Origin: a bacterium
GTDB lineage: Bacteria; Cyanobacteriota; Vampirovibrionia; Gastranaerophilales; Gastranaerophilaceae
Length of the DNA: 39,924 nucleotides
Assembly (NCBI GenBank): GCA_017478515.1
Contig: JAFVDH010000066.1
Span: forward strand, 1-39,924
Direction: 5' to 3'
The notes beneath the pieces are model-generated. The model was given only the letters and a program-made list of their open reading frames with translations, was not told the origin of the DNA and made no database searches. The stretch's first letter is position 1, and the number at the start of each line of letters is the position of its first letter. Made by a program: the position numbers and the translations under genes. This document shows, in pieces, positions 16,463 through 27,006 of the stretch.

Positions 16463-17713
16463 CTATAGCTTATAAAATCTTTTATATTGCTGAATATTAT
16501 TATCACTATCAGCCTCAGGGTTAGCCTGTAGAAATGCTTGTAATTTATCTTTTCCCTCAGGTTTATTTAGATACGTACATAAATAAAGATAATTTATTAA
16601 ATATTCCTTTTTGTTCGGATATTTATTAACTAAAGATGAATATTGAACATAAGCATCCTCGTATTTTTTTGCAGATAAAGTAGAAAGAGCTCTCATATAT
16701 TCATAATTTTCAATTTCAACAGGCTCAGCCGTACGTTCCATAGCATAACCAAAAAATTCGGCAGCCGTTTCATATTTTTTAGAAGAATAATAACATGTAC
16801 CCATTGAGGCATAAATATTAGCATCAGACGGGTCAATTTTTAGAGCCTTTTTATACGCCTCCAAAGCCTCAGGAAGCATTTTCAAATCATAATACACATT
16901 TCCCAAATTTATCCATCCGGCAGTTTTGTCAGGTACTTGCTGAGTATATCTTATAGCCTCTCTAAGCTTTTCAGAACCGGCTCCTGCAGTATTTTGACTG
17001 ATTAAATCTTCATTATTTGAATACATTATTTTTAAAGTAGCCAAATCTCTTGCCGTAAGAGCCGCCGTTCTGCTCGACTGAGTTTGTGCAAACATTACGT
17101 CATCACGATTTTGGCTGTGACCATTAATACCAAGTGCATGTCCAATTTCATGCAGTGCAGTGTTGTACACAGATGTAGAAGATAGGTTAACACCATTTTT
17201 TTCAGTTAAAAGCTGAATGGTAGAAGATTGTATATATTTTCCCGAAGAAAAATTGTTTGTTAAACCTGCAATAAATTGGTCAGACTCAGCATTTTCAATC
17301 CTTGCAGGAAAAGTTACTTTTATTTGGGCATTATTAGGATTGTCGACAAAAGAAAAACTTATAAGCCCGTTAAACGAATTATTATATGTTGTAAAAGCGG
17401 ATTCTACAACACGTTTGTAAGAATTTTCAGAAATATAAACCTGAACAGGCATATTTTGCCAAACTGCATAACTACCGGAGGCATTAACGGCATTAGAAAG
17501 ATAATTATCTGACAAATCCCCATCAGGAACTACACCTGCACTAGGAGGTGCAATAGGAGAGTTCAAAAGTTCTCCTTCAACATTTTCGGCAGTTTTCGGA
17601 GTCTGTTCTGATATACGATTAAGAACTTTTGAATTAAACATAAAAACGGCAATAACCAACGCTAAGGAAAAAACTATTGCCGTTATATATCTTGTATCTA
17701 AATTATTATTCAT
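16463..17713 (-). CDS. Membrane-anchored metzincin protease with TPR domain
   Basis: Zinc protease with a C-terminal repeat domain. A signal anchor is at residues 9-26, facing the domains to the periplasm. The metzincin site HEIGHALGINGHS (188-200) gives three zinc His and the catalytic Glu189; the Met-turn is in DDVMFAQ (204-210). This is a matrixin-like (astacin/matrixin) pattern. Residues about 265-345 form TPR units (GWINLGNVYYDLKMLPEALEAYKKAL). It is the third gene after dnaG-rpoD, with eight bases between the rpoD stop and its ATG and no clear Shine-Dalgarno sequence, so coupling to rpoD translation is likely. Substrate is unknown. Confidence 0.86.
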   Translation of the reverse strand: MNNNLDTRYITAIVFSLALVIAVFMFNSKVLNRISEQTPKTAENVEGELLNSPIAPPSAGVVPDGDLSDNYLSNAVNASGSYAVWQNMPVQVYISENSYKRVVESAFTTYNNSFNGLISFSFVDNPNNAQIKVTFPARIENAESDQFIAGLTNNFSSGKYIQSSTIQLLTEKNGVNLSSTSVYNTALHEIGHALGINGHSQNRDDVMFAQTQSSRTAALTARDLATLKIMYSNNEDLISQNTAGAGSEKLREAIRYTQQVPDKTAGWINLGNVYYDLKMLPEALEAYKKALKIDPSDANIYASMGTCYYSSKKYETAAEFFGYAMERTAEPVEIENYEYMRALSTLSAKKYEDAYVQYSSLVNKYPNKKEYLINYLYLCTYLNKPEGKDKLQAFLQANPEADSDNNIQQYKRFYKL

Positions 17714-17721
17714 ATCAAAAA

Positions 17722-18819
17722 TTAAATTTCAACGTATTCTCTTAAACGTTTGCTACGATTTGGATGTCTTAATTTTCTTAAAGCTTTTGCCTCAATTTGA
17801 CGAATACGTTCACGAGTAACGCCAAATAATTGACCAACTTCTTCCAAAGTTCTTTGACGGCCGTCATCCATACCAAAACGTAATCTCAAAACATCACGTT
17901 CTCTTGGAGAAAGAGTACATAAAACTTCCGCCAAATCTTCTCTTAAAAGTTCTGAGGCAACTGTTTTTATCGGTGCATCAGCCTCTTTATCTTCAATAAA
18001 GTCACCAAGTCTTGAATCTTCTTCTTGACCGATAGGTGTTTCAAGAGATAGAGGTTCTTGAGCAATTTTAATAATTTCTCTTAATTTTGGAATAGAAACG
18101 CCCATTTCAACAGCAAGTTCTTCTTCTGTAGGTTTTCTTGAAAGTTCTTGGGCCAATTTTCTTGTAACTTTTTTAAGTTTATTAATAGTTTCGACCATAT
18201 GAACAGGAATACGGATAGTTCTGGCTTGGTCAGCTATAGCTCTAGTAATAGCCTGTCTTATCCACCAGGTAGCATATGTGGAAAATTTAAAACCTCTTTC
18301 GTGGTCAAATTTTTCCGCAGCTCTTATCAAACCCAAATTTCCCTCTTGAATTAAATCCAAGAACAACATACCTCTGCCGACATATTTTTTTGCAATACTA
18401 ACAACCAAACGCAAATTAGCTTGAACCAATTTTCTTTTAGCAATCGCACCAGGCGTACCGCCTTTGATTATTGTTCTTGCAAGTTCTATTTCTTCATTTG
18501 CAGATAATAATTTTATACGGCCAATTTCACGCAAATACAATCTTACCGGATCATCTACAGTAACTCCTTTTGGCAACTCCAAATCATCTTCAGACGGTTC
18601 GTCATTCGTATCCATTATATAGATATCGTCGTAATTGCTTTTTGCTTCCAATTTTGTAGAAACAATATCTTCAATATTATCAGTACTGATATCGACATTC
18701 ATATAAGAATCCGCACCTGCATCATCCATTTTATCTTCATCAATATCTAAAATATCTAAGTTATCATCTTCTTCCATTACATTTGTTATCGATGAACCCG
18801 ATTGTCTTTTTCTAGTCAT
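17722..18819 (-). CDS. rpoD: RNA polymerase primary sigma factor (RpoD/SigA)
   Basis: Main promoter-recognition subunit. It lacks a classical region 1.1; residues 1-80 are acidic and low-complexity. Region 1.2 starts near [22 protein letters not shown] (about 88-109), region 2 runs through [38 protein letters not shown] and the -10 reading [20 protein letters not shown], and region 4 ends with [19 protein letters not shown] for the -35. Length 365 matches cyanobacterial SigA. It overlaps the dnaG stop by eight bases; GGAG precedes the ATG. Confidence 0.97.
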   Translation of the reverse strand: MTRKRQSGSSITNVMEEDDNLDILDIDEDKMDDAGADSYMNVDISTDNIEDIVSTKLEAKSNYDDIYIMDTNDEPSEDDLELPKGVTVDDPVRLYLREIGRIKLLSANEEIELARTIIKGGTPGAIAKRKLVQANLRLVVSIAKKYVGRGMLFLDLIQEGNLGLIRAAEKFDHERGFKFSTYATWWIRQAITRAIADQARTIRIPVHMVETINKLKKVTRKLAQELSRKPTEEELAVEMGVSIPKLREIIKIAQEPLSLETPIGQEEDSRLGDFIEDKEADAPIKTVASELLREDLAEVLCTLSPRERDVLRLRFGMDDGRQRTLEEVGQLFGVTRERIRQIEAKALRKLRHPNRSKRLREYVEI

Positions 18820-20692
18820 TATTATCTCCAGTTCTTATTTGTTTTTTTATTTGATCTCTTAAATGCATTTGAATTTTCAACGATTCTATTTCATCATCAT
18901 TTACATCTTTATAGAGTTCTTTTAATTCGTTTTGCTCTTTTTCACGTTTTACAAATTCAAGTTTATTAATATTTTCTTTGATTACCGCTTCAAAATTCTC
19001 GACAGATAAATTGTTAAAAGCCTCTGAAATCACCGCCAATTCTGAAATTATTTTTTGAACATCATCATCAGAACTAAAAGTTTCAAACAAACTTTCTGTC
19101 AATTCTCTTACATTATTTACAGTATTTATTAATTTGTCAATTGTATTTTTTACAATTATTAACTTTTCATTCGTAAATGTTACATCCTTTATCTTTTCGG
19201 AAATCTGCCCAAAATTAAAAGGACTGTTACTTATTAAATACAACGACAATATATTTTTTTGCGTTTTTTCGGAGATATTTTCTGATTTTGTTACAATTCT
19301 CTTAACATTGATTTCTCTGTCAAAACTTTGATTAAGTGTTCGTTGTACCTCTTTATTTAAAGCTTCTTCATTTATATTTAATGATGCTGCTACCAATTTA
19401 ATATATTCCGTTCGTACGACGTCATTTTGAATATCCTGAAGTATCGGAATTATATCTTTCACGAGTTTTGATTTCTGCTGAGGAGTTTTAGCATCATTTT
19501 TATGTTTTAGAAACTGATTTAACTGAAAATCTATTAATAGCGGTGCGTTATCAATAAAGTGTTGGAAATTTTCAGCACCCTCTTCTCTTATGTACTCATC
19601 CGGGTCTTTTCCTCTTGGTGGTGATATAACTCTAATTTCACAGGAATATTTATCATCATCAACCGCCAAATGCGACTCATCAAATTGTTTTACTTTTCCC
19701 AATCCTGAAAACGCATTTTTTAATAATTCCGCACCTCTGTTAGTAGCGTTAATTCCTGCGGTATCAGTATCAAAAGAAAGATAAATTCTTCTTGATTTAG
19801 TATATCTTGCGAGTAGTTTAACATGTTCTGCAGTAAGCGATGTTCCGCACGATGCAACACAATTTTCAATTCCATGAGCCTGAGCGGATATCACGTCAAA
19901 ATATCCCTCCATTATAATTACGGAATCCTTTTCTTTTATGGAATCCTTTGCTGTGTAAAGACCGTATAATATTCGGCTTTTGTTATAAATAACCGTATCC
20001 GGAGAATTCAGATATTTAGGATTTTGACCATCTTCTACGGCACGTGCACCAAATGCAACGTAATTTCCTTTTTCATCCTGAATAGGTATTATTATTCTGT
20101 TTCTAAACCTGTCTATATAACCTCTATTTCCCTTTATAACAAGCCCTGAGGCTTCTAATACTTCATCCGAAAAATCTTTTTTTAGTTTTTTATAAAGATA
20201 ATCAGGTTCTTTTAATCCGAACCCCAGAGAATATTTTTCAATAACATTTTTATCTATATCACGACCGTTTAAATACTGAATAATAGGAGATTTTTCAGTT
20301 AAATCAAATAAAGATTGTTTAAAAATTGAAACAGCTCTTTTTGATGCCTCAATTGCACCGTCTTTAACCTGAGCAAACTCACCTGATTTTCCCTTAAATT
20401 TTGGTAATTCAATCCCGTACTTGTCTGCCAAATATTTGATTGCTTCATTAAAATCCCAATTTCGAATTTTCATTAAAAATGAAATGGCATCACCGCCGAC
20501 ACCACAGCCGAAACAGTGAAATATACCTTTTGACGGAGTAACACAAAACGATGGTGTTTTTTCACCATGAAAAGGGCAACAGCCCCAATAACTTGAGCCT
20601 TTTTGTTTTAGAATAACATCTTCCGATATTATTTCAACGATATCTATTCTATCCTTAATCAGTGATACGGCTTCTTCGTATGTATATTCCAT
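18812..20692 (-). CDS. dnaG: DNA primase
   Basis: Makes RNA primers for replication. The zinc-binding CHC2 domain uses Cys39, His42, Cys60 and Cys63 ([19 protein letters not shown]...[11 protein letters not shown]). The RNA polymerase core includes the N-terminal RNAP basic region (about 125-240) and the Toprim site [10 protein letters not shown] (about 260) and SFDTDTAG (about 305). The C-terminal helicase-binding domain is divergent. Length 626 is normal. The start aligns with the family N-terminus, has no Shine-Dalgarno sequence and lies six bases after an extended -10 box. The dnaG-rpoD arrangement is the classical macromolecular synthesis operon without rpsU. Confidence 0.97.
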   Translation of the reverse strand: MEYTYEEAVSLIKDRIDIVEIISEDVILKQKGSSYWGCCPFHGEKTPSFCVTPSKGIFHCFGCGVGGDAISFLMKIRNWDFNEAIKYLADKYGIELPKFKGKSGEFAQVKDGAIEASKRAVSIFKQSLFDLTEKSPIIQYLNGRDIDKNVIEKYSLGFGLKEPDYLYKKLKKDFSDEVLEASGLVIKGNRGYIDRFRNRIIIPIQDEKGNYVAFGARAVEDGQNPKYLNSPDTVIYNKSRILYGLYTAKDSIKEKDSVIIMEGYFDVISAQAHGIENCVASCGTSLTAEHVKLLARYTKSRRIYLSFDTDTAGINATNRGAELLKNAFSGLGKVKQFDESHLAVDDDKYSCEIRVISPPRGKDPDEYIREEGAENFQHFIDNAPLLIDFQLNQFLKHKNDAKTPQQKSKLVKDIIPILQDIQNDVVRTEYIKLVAASLNINEEALNKEVQRTLNQSFDREINVKRIVTKSENISEKTQKNILSLYLISNSPFNFGQISEKIKDVTFTNEKLIIVKNTIDKLINTVNNVRELTESLFETFSSDDDVQKIISELAVISEAFNNLSVENFEAVIKENINKLEFVKREKEQNELKELYKDVNDDEIESLKIQMHLRDQIKKQIRTGDNND

Positions 20693-20698
20693 AATATT

Positions 20699-20726
20699 AT
20701 TCTAGCACGCTGAAATTTAAAGTCAT
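20699..20726 (-). promoter_or_regulatory. Leaderless extended -10 promoter of dnaG-rpoD
   Basis: On the minus strand: ATGACT (20726-20721), 16 bases, then TGCTAGAAT (20707-20699), six bases (AATATT) and the dnaG ATG. The predicted first base of the transcript is the start codon or one next to it. Confidence 0.6.
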
Positions 20727-20785
20727 AATTTATCATATGAAAGGTTTAAAAATATCGTTTAAAATCTTAATATGTACTAAAATTA

Positions 20786-20794
20786 TGTTATAAT
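20786..20794 (+). promoter_or_regulatory. Leaderless extended -10 promoter of tatD
   Basis: TGTTATAAT is followed by six bases (CTTATT) and the tatD ATG at 20801. The -35 region is weak (CTTAAT near 20766). There is no Shine-Dalgarno sequence. It is divergent from the dnaG promoter about 80 bases away. Confidence 0.6.
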
Positions 20795-20800
20795 CTTATT

Positions 20801-21589
20801 ATGGAAAAAAATTACATTATTGATACTCATTGTCATATTGATATGATTGAAGATATTTCAGTTAAAGAAATACTTGAAAACGCTGAAAATAATTCTGTAA
20901 AAAAAATAATAATTCCGTCTGCTGACCGGTCAAGTTTTGATAAAATAATTGAACTTGCAATTAGCTATGAACAAATTTATTGTATGCTGGGAGTCTTTCC
21001 TGAAGAAGCTAAAACCTGGAACGATAACATTCTTGATGAAATAAAAAACCTTGCAGCAAAAAATAAAAAAATTGTAGGTATAGGAGAAATAGGACTGGAT
21101 TATTATTGGGATAAAACTTTTATTGACCTGCAAAAAGAGATTTTTATAAAGCAGATACAACTTGCAAATGAATTAAATCTCCCGATAAACGTACACGACA
21201 GAGAAGCCCACAAAGATACATTTGATATCATAAAAGAGAATAATAAAACATCTAAAGTTGTTCTGCATTGTTTTTCAGGAAGCATAGAATTTGCAAAAGA
21301 ATGCATAAAAGAGGGTTGGTATATATCGCTTGGAGGCGTTGTAACATTTAAAAATGCAAAAAAAATGAAAGAAGTCGCAGAAAATATTGACGAAAATTAC
21401 CTGCTCTTAGAAACAGACTCTCCATATTTAACACCCGTTCCATACAGGGGAAAACCAAATCAACCGGCATACACCAAATTTACGGCACAAGAAATCGCAA
21501 ACTTAAGACAAACAACTCTTGAACACATAATGGAAGTTACAACACAAAACGCATATAAGGTATTTAAATTTGAAGAAAGAACGACTTGA
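20801..21589 (+). CDS. tatD: TatD family metal-dependent hydrolase (DNase)
   Basis: Amidohydrolase-like TIM barrel, a 3'-5' DNase in characterised relatives. Metal ligands are in DTHCHIDM (His10, His12), GIGEIGLDYYWD (Glu near 94), NVHDREAH (His near 131), LHCFSGS (His near 156) and ETDSPYLTP (Asp near 207). The terminal PYRGKPNQPAYT matches the family. Length 262 is standard. The ATG has no Shine-Dalgarno sequence and sits six bases after the -10 box. The 3' end overlaps tlyA by about 20 bases in a different frame. Confidence 0.96.
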   Translation: MEKNYIIDTHCHIDMIEDISVKEILENAENNSVKKIIIPSADRSSFDKIIELAISYEQIYCMLGVFPEEAKTWNDNILDEIKNLAAKNKKIVGIGEIGLDYYWDKTFIDLQKEIFIKQIQLANELNLPINVHDREAHKDTFDIIKENNKTSKVVLHCFSGSIEFAKECIKEGWYISLGGVVTFKNAKKMKEVAENIDENYLLLETDSPYLTPVPYRGKPNQPAYTKFTAQEIANLRQTTLEHIMEVTTQNAYKVFKFEERTT

Positions 21590-22379
21590 TACATATTTAG
21601 TCAGTTTAGGATATTTTGAAAATAAAAGCAAAGCATCAGCTTCTATTCTTGCAGGTGATGTAATAGTTAACGATGAAAAAATTACAAAAGCAGGATTTCA
21701 AATAAACACTGAAAAAGAATATGAAATTCGAATAAAATCAATGCCATATGTTTCAAGAGGAGGATTTAAGCTTGAAAAAGCGTTAAAAGTATTTGAAATA
21801 AATCCGAAAGATAAAATTTGTCTTGATGCAGGAGCATCAACAGGAGGTTTTACGGATTGTTTACTTCAAAATGGTGCAAAATTTGTATATGCAGCAGATG
21901 TAGGTCATAACCAGATAGATTGGAAGTTTAGACAGCATCCACAGGTGAAAGTTATTGAAGGCTGTAATTTAAAAAACTGCAAGATTTCGGAAATATATGA
22001 CCCTAATGACGAAAAAGCAGAACTCCTTGTCTGTGATGTGTCTTTTATATCACTTACAAAAGTTCTTGAAAATTTTAAGAATTTAATAAAAAACAGTAAT
22101 TTTCAAATGATTTGCCTAATAAAACCGCAATTTGAAGCGGGGAAAGAACTTGTTGAAAAAGGCGGAGTCGTGAGAAATTCAAAAGTTCATATTGATATTA
22201 TTGAAAACATAGTAACATATGCACAAAATCTTGATTTAAAAATAAACAATCTGACATTTTCACCAATAAAAGGGCCTCACGGAAATATTGAATACTTAAT
22301 TTTGCTTTCAGATAAAGAAAATGAATTTAAAATTGATGCAAAAAGCATTGTTGAAGATGCATTCTCAGCATTAAATTAA
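21570..22379 (+). CDS. tlyA: TlyA family rRNA 2'-O-methyltransferase (TTG start)
   Basis: RNA-binding S4 domain (about 2-62: ERLDTYLVSLGYFENKSKASA) followed by an FtsJ-type methyltransferase with the SAM motif CLDAGASTGGFTDCLL (about 85-100) and LVCDVSFISL (about 152-161). Relatives methylate cytidines in 16S and 23S rRNA; older names call them hemolysin A. The start codon is TTG, supported by AAGG nine bases upstream and by the S4 domain start KKERLD; no ATG fits. It overlaps tatD by 20 bases. The stop codon overlaps that of the convergent TolC-type gene. Confidence 0.93.
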   Translation: MKKERLDTYLVSLGYFENKSKASASILAGDVIVNDEKITKAGFQINTEKEYEIRIKSMPYVSRGGFKLEKALKVFEINPKDKICLDAGASTGGFTDCLLQNGAKFVYAADVGHNQIDWKFRQHPQVKVIEGCNLKNCKISEIYDPNDEKAELLVCDVSFISLTKVLENFKNLIKNSNFQMICLIKPQFEAGKELVEKGGVVRNSKVHIDIIENIVTYAQNLDLKINNLTFSPIKGPHGNIEYLILLSDKENEFKIDAKSIVEDAFSALN

Positions 22380-23824
22380 CGTTCTAAATTAATAACCATA
22401 TCCCTGTCAACAAGGTTTTTGCCAATCGCCTTTTCCAAATTAGCCTTTGCCGTATTATACTGATATAACGTATTATAATAAGATAATTGAGCATTCTGAT
22501 ACGCAACTTGAGAATCTTTAAGTTCCGTCGGATTACCAACCCCTACTTTGTATCTGCCGTATGATAAATCATAATTTTCTTTTGCTTTTTTTACATTTAA
22601 AAACGCAACCGGCAGTTGATTTTTCTTTTCAACAAGAGTGTAATAAGCCTGCTGAATTTCTAAATATATAGAATTACGTGTAGTTTCAGCTCTTGCAGCC
22701 TCTCTGTCATAATTTGCTCGGGCTTCTTTTATTTGATTTTTAATCAACATACCGTTAACAGTCGGAAAATTTAAATACCCACCGACATTATAACCGTATG
22801 TTGATGTAGGATTTTTACCACCGACTGCAAATTGACCTTCGACAGAAAGATTAGGGAAATACGCTTTTTTTGAAAGTTGAAGATTTTGTCGTGCAGTCTC
22901 AACTTTTGTATCAAGGATTAACAAATCAGGACGAGACTCTTTTGCAACTTGCATTGCCTCATCAAGCGTAATATTTACGGGATAATACTGCAATCTTTCT
23001 TTAATATTATATCTTGTCTGATACGGCAATCCCATAGAATTATTTAATCGTGCAATCGCAATATCTATCGCATTATTTGCCTGAATAAGCTCTAATTTTG
23101 CATTACTCAAATTAACTTCCGCAATAGTAACATCAACTTTAGGGTTAGTACCTATTTCATAGAAAGCCTTTGCCTGATTATAAAACATCTCAAACTTTTT
23201 AACCGTATCTTCTGCGACATCACGTCTGTCATACGCATATAAAAGATTAAAATAATCAGACTTGACATTCTTAATAACGTCGTTAATAACAGAGGTTAAA
23301 GTGGTTTTGTAAGATTCTTTTTCCAATTTTCTAATCGTAACCCTATTTTGAGTAACTCCAAAATCATAGAGCATTTCAGATAAAGAAACTTGCCCCAAAA
23401 CAAAATAGTTATAAGCTCTTCCGCCCTCACTTCCAAGTAAATCAGCCAATTGAAGTTGTTTTATTCTGGTGTAACCTGTCTGCCAAGTTAATTTTGGAAA
23501 GAAATTTGACCAAACTTGTTTAACTCTGGCATCAGATGCCAAAATATCTTCCATAGCCTCTCTAATTCTAGGATTATTTCCCAAGGCATATCTGATACAT
23601 TCGTTTAATGTAACATCAACATTTTTTTCAACAGACCCCTCCACAACATAATTTTCGCCATCATTTATGTAAGGAGCAACATTAGTCGCATCAGGAAATT
23701 CTTCTTTTTTTATAACATTTCCAATATTTTTTATATTATCGTTTGCTTTATTTTTATCTTTTGCAAAACAAACCGGAATAAATAAGACAAAAGTTAAGGC
23801 TAATATAATAAGTTTTTTATTCAT
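22376..23824 (-). CDS. TolC family outer membrane efflux protein
   Basis: Outer membrane channel for the tripartite pump encoded just upstream. A signal peptide covers residues 1-21 (ending PVCFA). Two internally similar halves, each with a long helical hairpin, occupy about 70-265 and 285-480: the first has [24 protein letters not shown], the second [25 protein letters not shown]. The end of each repeat has the (V/T)xNL(S/P) type elements. Length 482 is typical of the family. Its ATG overlaps the end of the RND gene by eight bases. Confidence 0.94.
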   Translation of the reverse strand: MNKKLIILALTFVLFIPVCFAKDKNKANDNIKNIGNVIKKEEFPDATNVAPYINDGENYVVEGSVEKNVDVTLNECIRYALGNNPRIREAMEDILASDARVKQVWSNFFPKLTWQTGYTRIKQLQLADLLGSEGGRAYNYFVLGQVSLSEMLYDFGVTQNRVTIRKLEKESYKTTLTSVINDVIKNVKSDYFNLLYAYDRRDVAEDTVKKFEMFYNQAKAFYEIGTNPKVDVTIAEVNLSNAKLELIQANNAIDIAIARLNNSMGLPYQTRYNIKERLQYYPVNITLDEAMQVAKESRPDLLILDTKVETARQNLQLSKKAYFPNLSVEGQFAVGGKNPTSTYGYNVGGYLNFPTVNGMLIKNQIKEARANYDREAARAETTRNSIYLEIQQAYYTLVEKKNQLPVAFLNVKKAKENYDLSYGRYKVGVGNPTELKDSQVAYQNAQLSYYNTLYQYNTAKANLEKAIGKNLVDRDMVINLER

Positions 23825-26800
23825 GTTTAGCCCCTTTTCTTCTCACAACAAAGTCATGAGCTATTTTTTTCATTCTTTGAATGCAGACAAAGAAACCCGG
23901 AACAAGCATAGTACCTGCAAAAGCAACCGCAATCATACCGCCAAATACCGTCATACCAACAGAGTGTCGACTTACAGCACCTGCACCCGAAGCAACAACA
24001 AGCGGAACTACACCAAGAATAAAAGCAATATTCGTCATCATAACAGCTCTAAATCTTAATTTCGCTGCCTCCATTGCAGCAGAAACTTCATCTCCGCCGT
24101 TTTTCTCATATGCCTCTTTAGCAAATTCAACAATCAAAATAGCCTGCTTAGTACTCAAACCAATTAACATAACAAGACCAATTTGAGCATACAAGTCTAA
24201 TGAATAACCTGCAACATATTGTGCAAATAAAGCCCCTACAAGCGAAACAGGTGCAATTAACATAACTGCAAGCGGCAGAGTCCAGCTTTCATACAATGCA
24301 ACAAGAAATAAATACACAAATGTTAATGCTAAGGCAAGTATTAACCCGATTTGTCCGGTAGATTCAGCCTCTTGCAAAGAAGTACCTGACCATTCAAAGC
24401 CCATATCTTTCGGCAAGACATTATCTGAAACTCTTGCCATAGACTTCATAGCCTGTCCTGAAGATACGCTTCCGGCACCTTGACCGTTAATTGTTACGGC
24501 ATTATACATATTAAATCTTGTTAAACTATACGGACCGACTATAGATTCAAATTTAACCATAGATGATAACGGCACCATTTTTCCTAAATTGTTTTTGACA
24601 AATAAACGTTTCAAATCAGGTTCAGCCGTTCTGTAATCAGCATCTGCCTGCACCATTACACGATATACACGACCAAATTTATTAAAGTCATTAACATACG
24701 TTGTCCCGTAAACAGCGGCCATCGTTCTGTATATTTCACTAATAGAAACATTTTGAGCCATTGCCTGCTGCTCATCAACTCTCACCAATATTTGAGGAAG
24801 CGTAGCTGTATAAGTTGTAAATACAGAAGTTAAATCTTTATCAGAATTTGCAGCTCTGATTAATTTTATAGCCTCTTCGTACAATTGCTGAGGAGTTCTG
24901 TCAGCTTTATCAAGGAGTTGATATTCAAATCCGCCAAAAGAACCCAAACCGGGAATAGGTGTCGGTTGGAACGCAACAACAGATGCAGCAGGGAAATTTG
25001 CAAACTCTTTTCTAATATTATTAACTATAGCATCTGCAGATTCCTTACTGTTACGTTTTGACCATGGTTTAAGCTGAGCAATAATAAGAGACGTATTTTC
25101 TCCGGCAAACCCAATAATATTAATCGTTTGTCGAACTCCATCCATTACTTTAATTCTATCTTCTACAATACCTGCAATTTCTTTGGTTCTTATTGTTGAT
25201 GCACCATCAGGAAGCTGAATTTGGGCAAAAATAGCACCTTTGTCTTCTTGAGGAATAAAACCTGTAGGAATAATTTTTGCTATAAATAATACTACCAAAA
25301 CAATAATACCCAATGTAATAAGAGTATTTTTAGGATAGTAAACAAAGAAGTGAACAGCCTGTAAATATTTAACTCTTACACTATTAAACCATTCATCAAA
25401 TTTCTTAATAAATTCAAGTTCTTTTACACTATCATTAGAGTTTTTCAAAATCATAGCACACAAAGCAGGAGTCAAAGAAAGAGCAACAACCGCAGACAAT
25501 CCCATAGAACAAGCAATACAAACCGCAAACTGCCTGAACATTTGTCCGTTAATTCCAGGCATAAAGCACACGGGAACAAATACTGCCATTAATACAAGAG
25601 TTGTTGCAACAATAGCACTCGTAACCTCAATCATAGATACTATTGTAGCCTGTTTTCTATCAACACCGTACTGAATATGTCTTTGAACATTTTCCAAAAC
25701 AACAATAGCATCATCTACAACCAAACCTACAGCAAGGACAAGACCGAACAGCATTAATAAATTTATAGAAAAACCGAATAATCCTACAAAAATAAATACC
25801 CCTACAAGGGAAACAGGAATAGCACATAACGGAATAAAAGCAGCTCTTGCCGAACCAAGGAATAAATATGTCACACCTGCAACAAGCAATACCGCAAGTG
25901 CTATAGCATGAACTACCTCATTTATGGACTCTCTGATGAATTCGGTTTCATCATGTTCTATCTTATATTCAATTCCTTTAGGGAAACTTTTGCTTAATTC
26001 TTTCAATCTTTTTGCACATTTATTAGCCAAATCAATTGAATTTGCCTCAGGCAGCTGTTTGATAACGATAACAGCAGCTTTTTTACCCCCAATATAAGAA
26101 TCTGTAGAATAACTTTCAGCACCAAGTTCAATTCTTGCAATATCTTTAAGTTTTACATTTGACCCATCGACATTTGAATATACAACAATATCTTCAAATT
26201 CCTTTGCAGAAGTTAAACGGCCTTTTGTTCTCAAAGTAATTTTAATATCTTTCTTCTCGTTTAAAGGTTCTGCCCCCAAATCACCAACGGCAGCCTGAGT
26301 ATTTTGAGCCTGAATTGCAGCAAGAACTTCGGATGCTGATATTCTGTAATTTGCCATTCTAACAGGGTCAAGCCAAATTCTCATAGAATAAGCAGCTGAA
26401 CCATAAACATTAACATCACTCGCACCATCAAGACGTGCAAGTTCGTCTTTTACATAAATTGAGGCATAATTTGCAAGATACAAAGCATCAAAAGTATTAT
26501 TAGGCGAGGTCATAGCAACCATTAAAACCCCAGGACCTCCACGGGTTTTCTTTACGGTCAAACCATAATTTCTAACTTCACTCGGCAATCTCGGAGTAAC
26601 AAGCTGTAATCGATTGTTAACGTTAATTACAGCCATATCAGGATTTGTACCTACTTCAAAATATATATCAAGTTCATACGAACCATTTTTAGAAGTTGAA
26701 GTCATATAAATCATATCTTCAACACCGTTTAACTGAGCTTCGATAGGAGCGGCAATCGTGTCTCTGATAACATCAGCACTTGCACCTGTATAAGTCGCAG

Positions 26801-26978
26801 TTACAACAACCTGAGGCGGAGTAATAGACGGATAGTCTTCCAATGGCAAGCCTAGCATAGTTATTAAACCGGCCAATACGATAGTTAACGAAATAACTAT
26901 CGCAAATTTTGGTCTGGATATAAACGGATTGCCTCCGCTTTGTGATGTTGAATTTGTATCTTTACTATTTTCAGTCAT
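23817..26978 (-). CDS. RND (HAE1) multidrug efflux permease
   Basis: Proton-driven inner-membrane transporter of the AcrB/MexB type, 1053 residues, which pulls substrates from periplasm and membrane into the outer membrane duct. The proton relay Asp pair is in [12 protein letters not shown] (near residue 420) and the partner Lys in [16 protein letters not shown] (near 943). Each half has one membrane helix, a large periplasmic loop, then a bundle of helices; [25 protein letters not shown] entry is present. The last residues are basic ([19 protein letters not shown]). Gap to the adaptor gene is 28 bases; it overlaps the TolC gene. Substrate unknown. Confidence 0.97.
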   Translation of the reverse strand: MTENSKDTNSTSQSGGNPFISRPKFAIVISLTIVLAGLITMLGLPLEDYPSITPPQVVVTATYTGASADVIRDTIAAPIEAQLNGVEDMIYMTSTSKNGSYELDIYFEVGTNPDMAVINVNNRLQLVTPRLPSEVRNYGLTVKKTRGGPGVLMVAMTSPNNTFDALYLANYASIYVKDELARLDGASDVNVYGSAAYSMRIWLDPVRMANYRISASEVLAAIQAQNTQAAVGDLGAEPLNEKKDIKITLRTKGRLTSAKEFEDIVVYSNVDGSNVKLKDIARIELGAESYSTDSYIGGKKAAVIVIKQLPEANSIDLANKCAKRLKELSKSFPKGIEYKIEHDETEFIRESINEVVHAIALAVLLVAGVTYLFLGSARAAFIPLCAIPVSLVGVFIFVGLFGFSINLLMLFGLVLAVGLVVDDAIVVLENVQRHIQYGVDRKQATIVSMIEVTSAIVATTLVLMAVFVPVCFMPGINGQMFRQFAVCIACSMGLSAVVALSLTPALCAMILKNSNDSVKELEFIKKFDEWFNSVRVKYLQAVHFFVYYPKNTLITLGIIVLVVLFIAKIIPTGFIPQEDKGAIFAQIQLPDGASTIRTKEIAGIVEDRIKVMDGVRQTINIIGFAGENTSLIIAQLKPWSKRNSKESADAIVNNIRKEFANFPAASVVAFQPTPIPGLGSFGGFEYQLLDKADRTPQQLYEEAIKLIRAANSDKDLTSVFTTYTATLPQILVRVDEQQAMAQNVSISEIYRTMAAVYGTTYVNDFNKFGRVYRVMVQADADYRTAEPDLKRLFVKNNLGKMVPLSSMVKFESIVGPYSLTRFNMYNAVTINGQGAGSVSSGQAMKSMARVSDNVLPKDMGFEWSGTSLQEAESTGQIGLILALALTFVYLFLVALYESWTLPLAVMLIAPVSLVGALFAQYVAGYSLDLYAQIGLVMLIGLSTKQAILIVEFAKEAYEKNGGDEVSAAMEAAKLRFRAVMMTNIAFILGVVPLVVASGAGAVSRHSVGMTVFGGMIAVAFAGTMLVPGFFVCIQRMKKIAHDFVVRRKGAKHE

Positions 26979-27006
26979 TTATTTTACCTGATTTTTAATT
27001 TTATTT

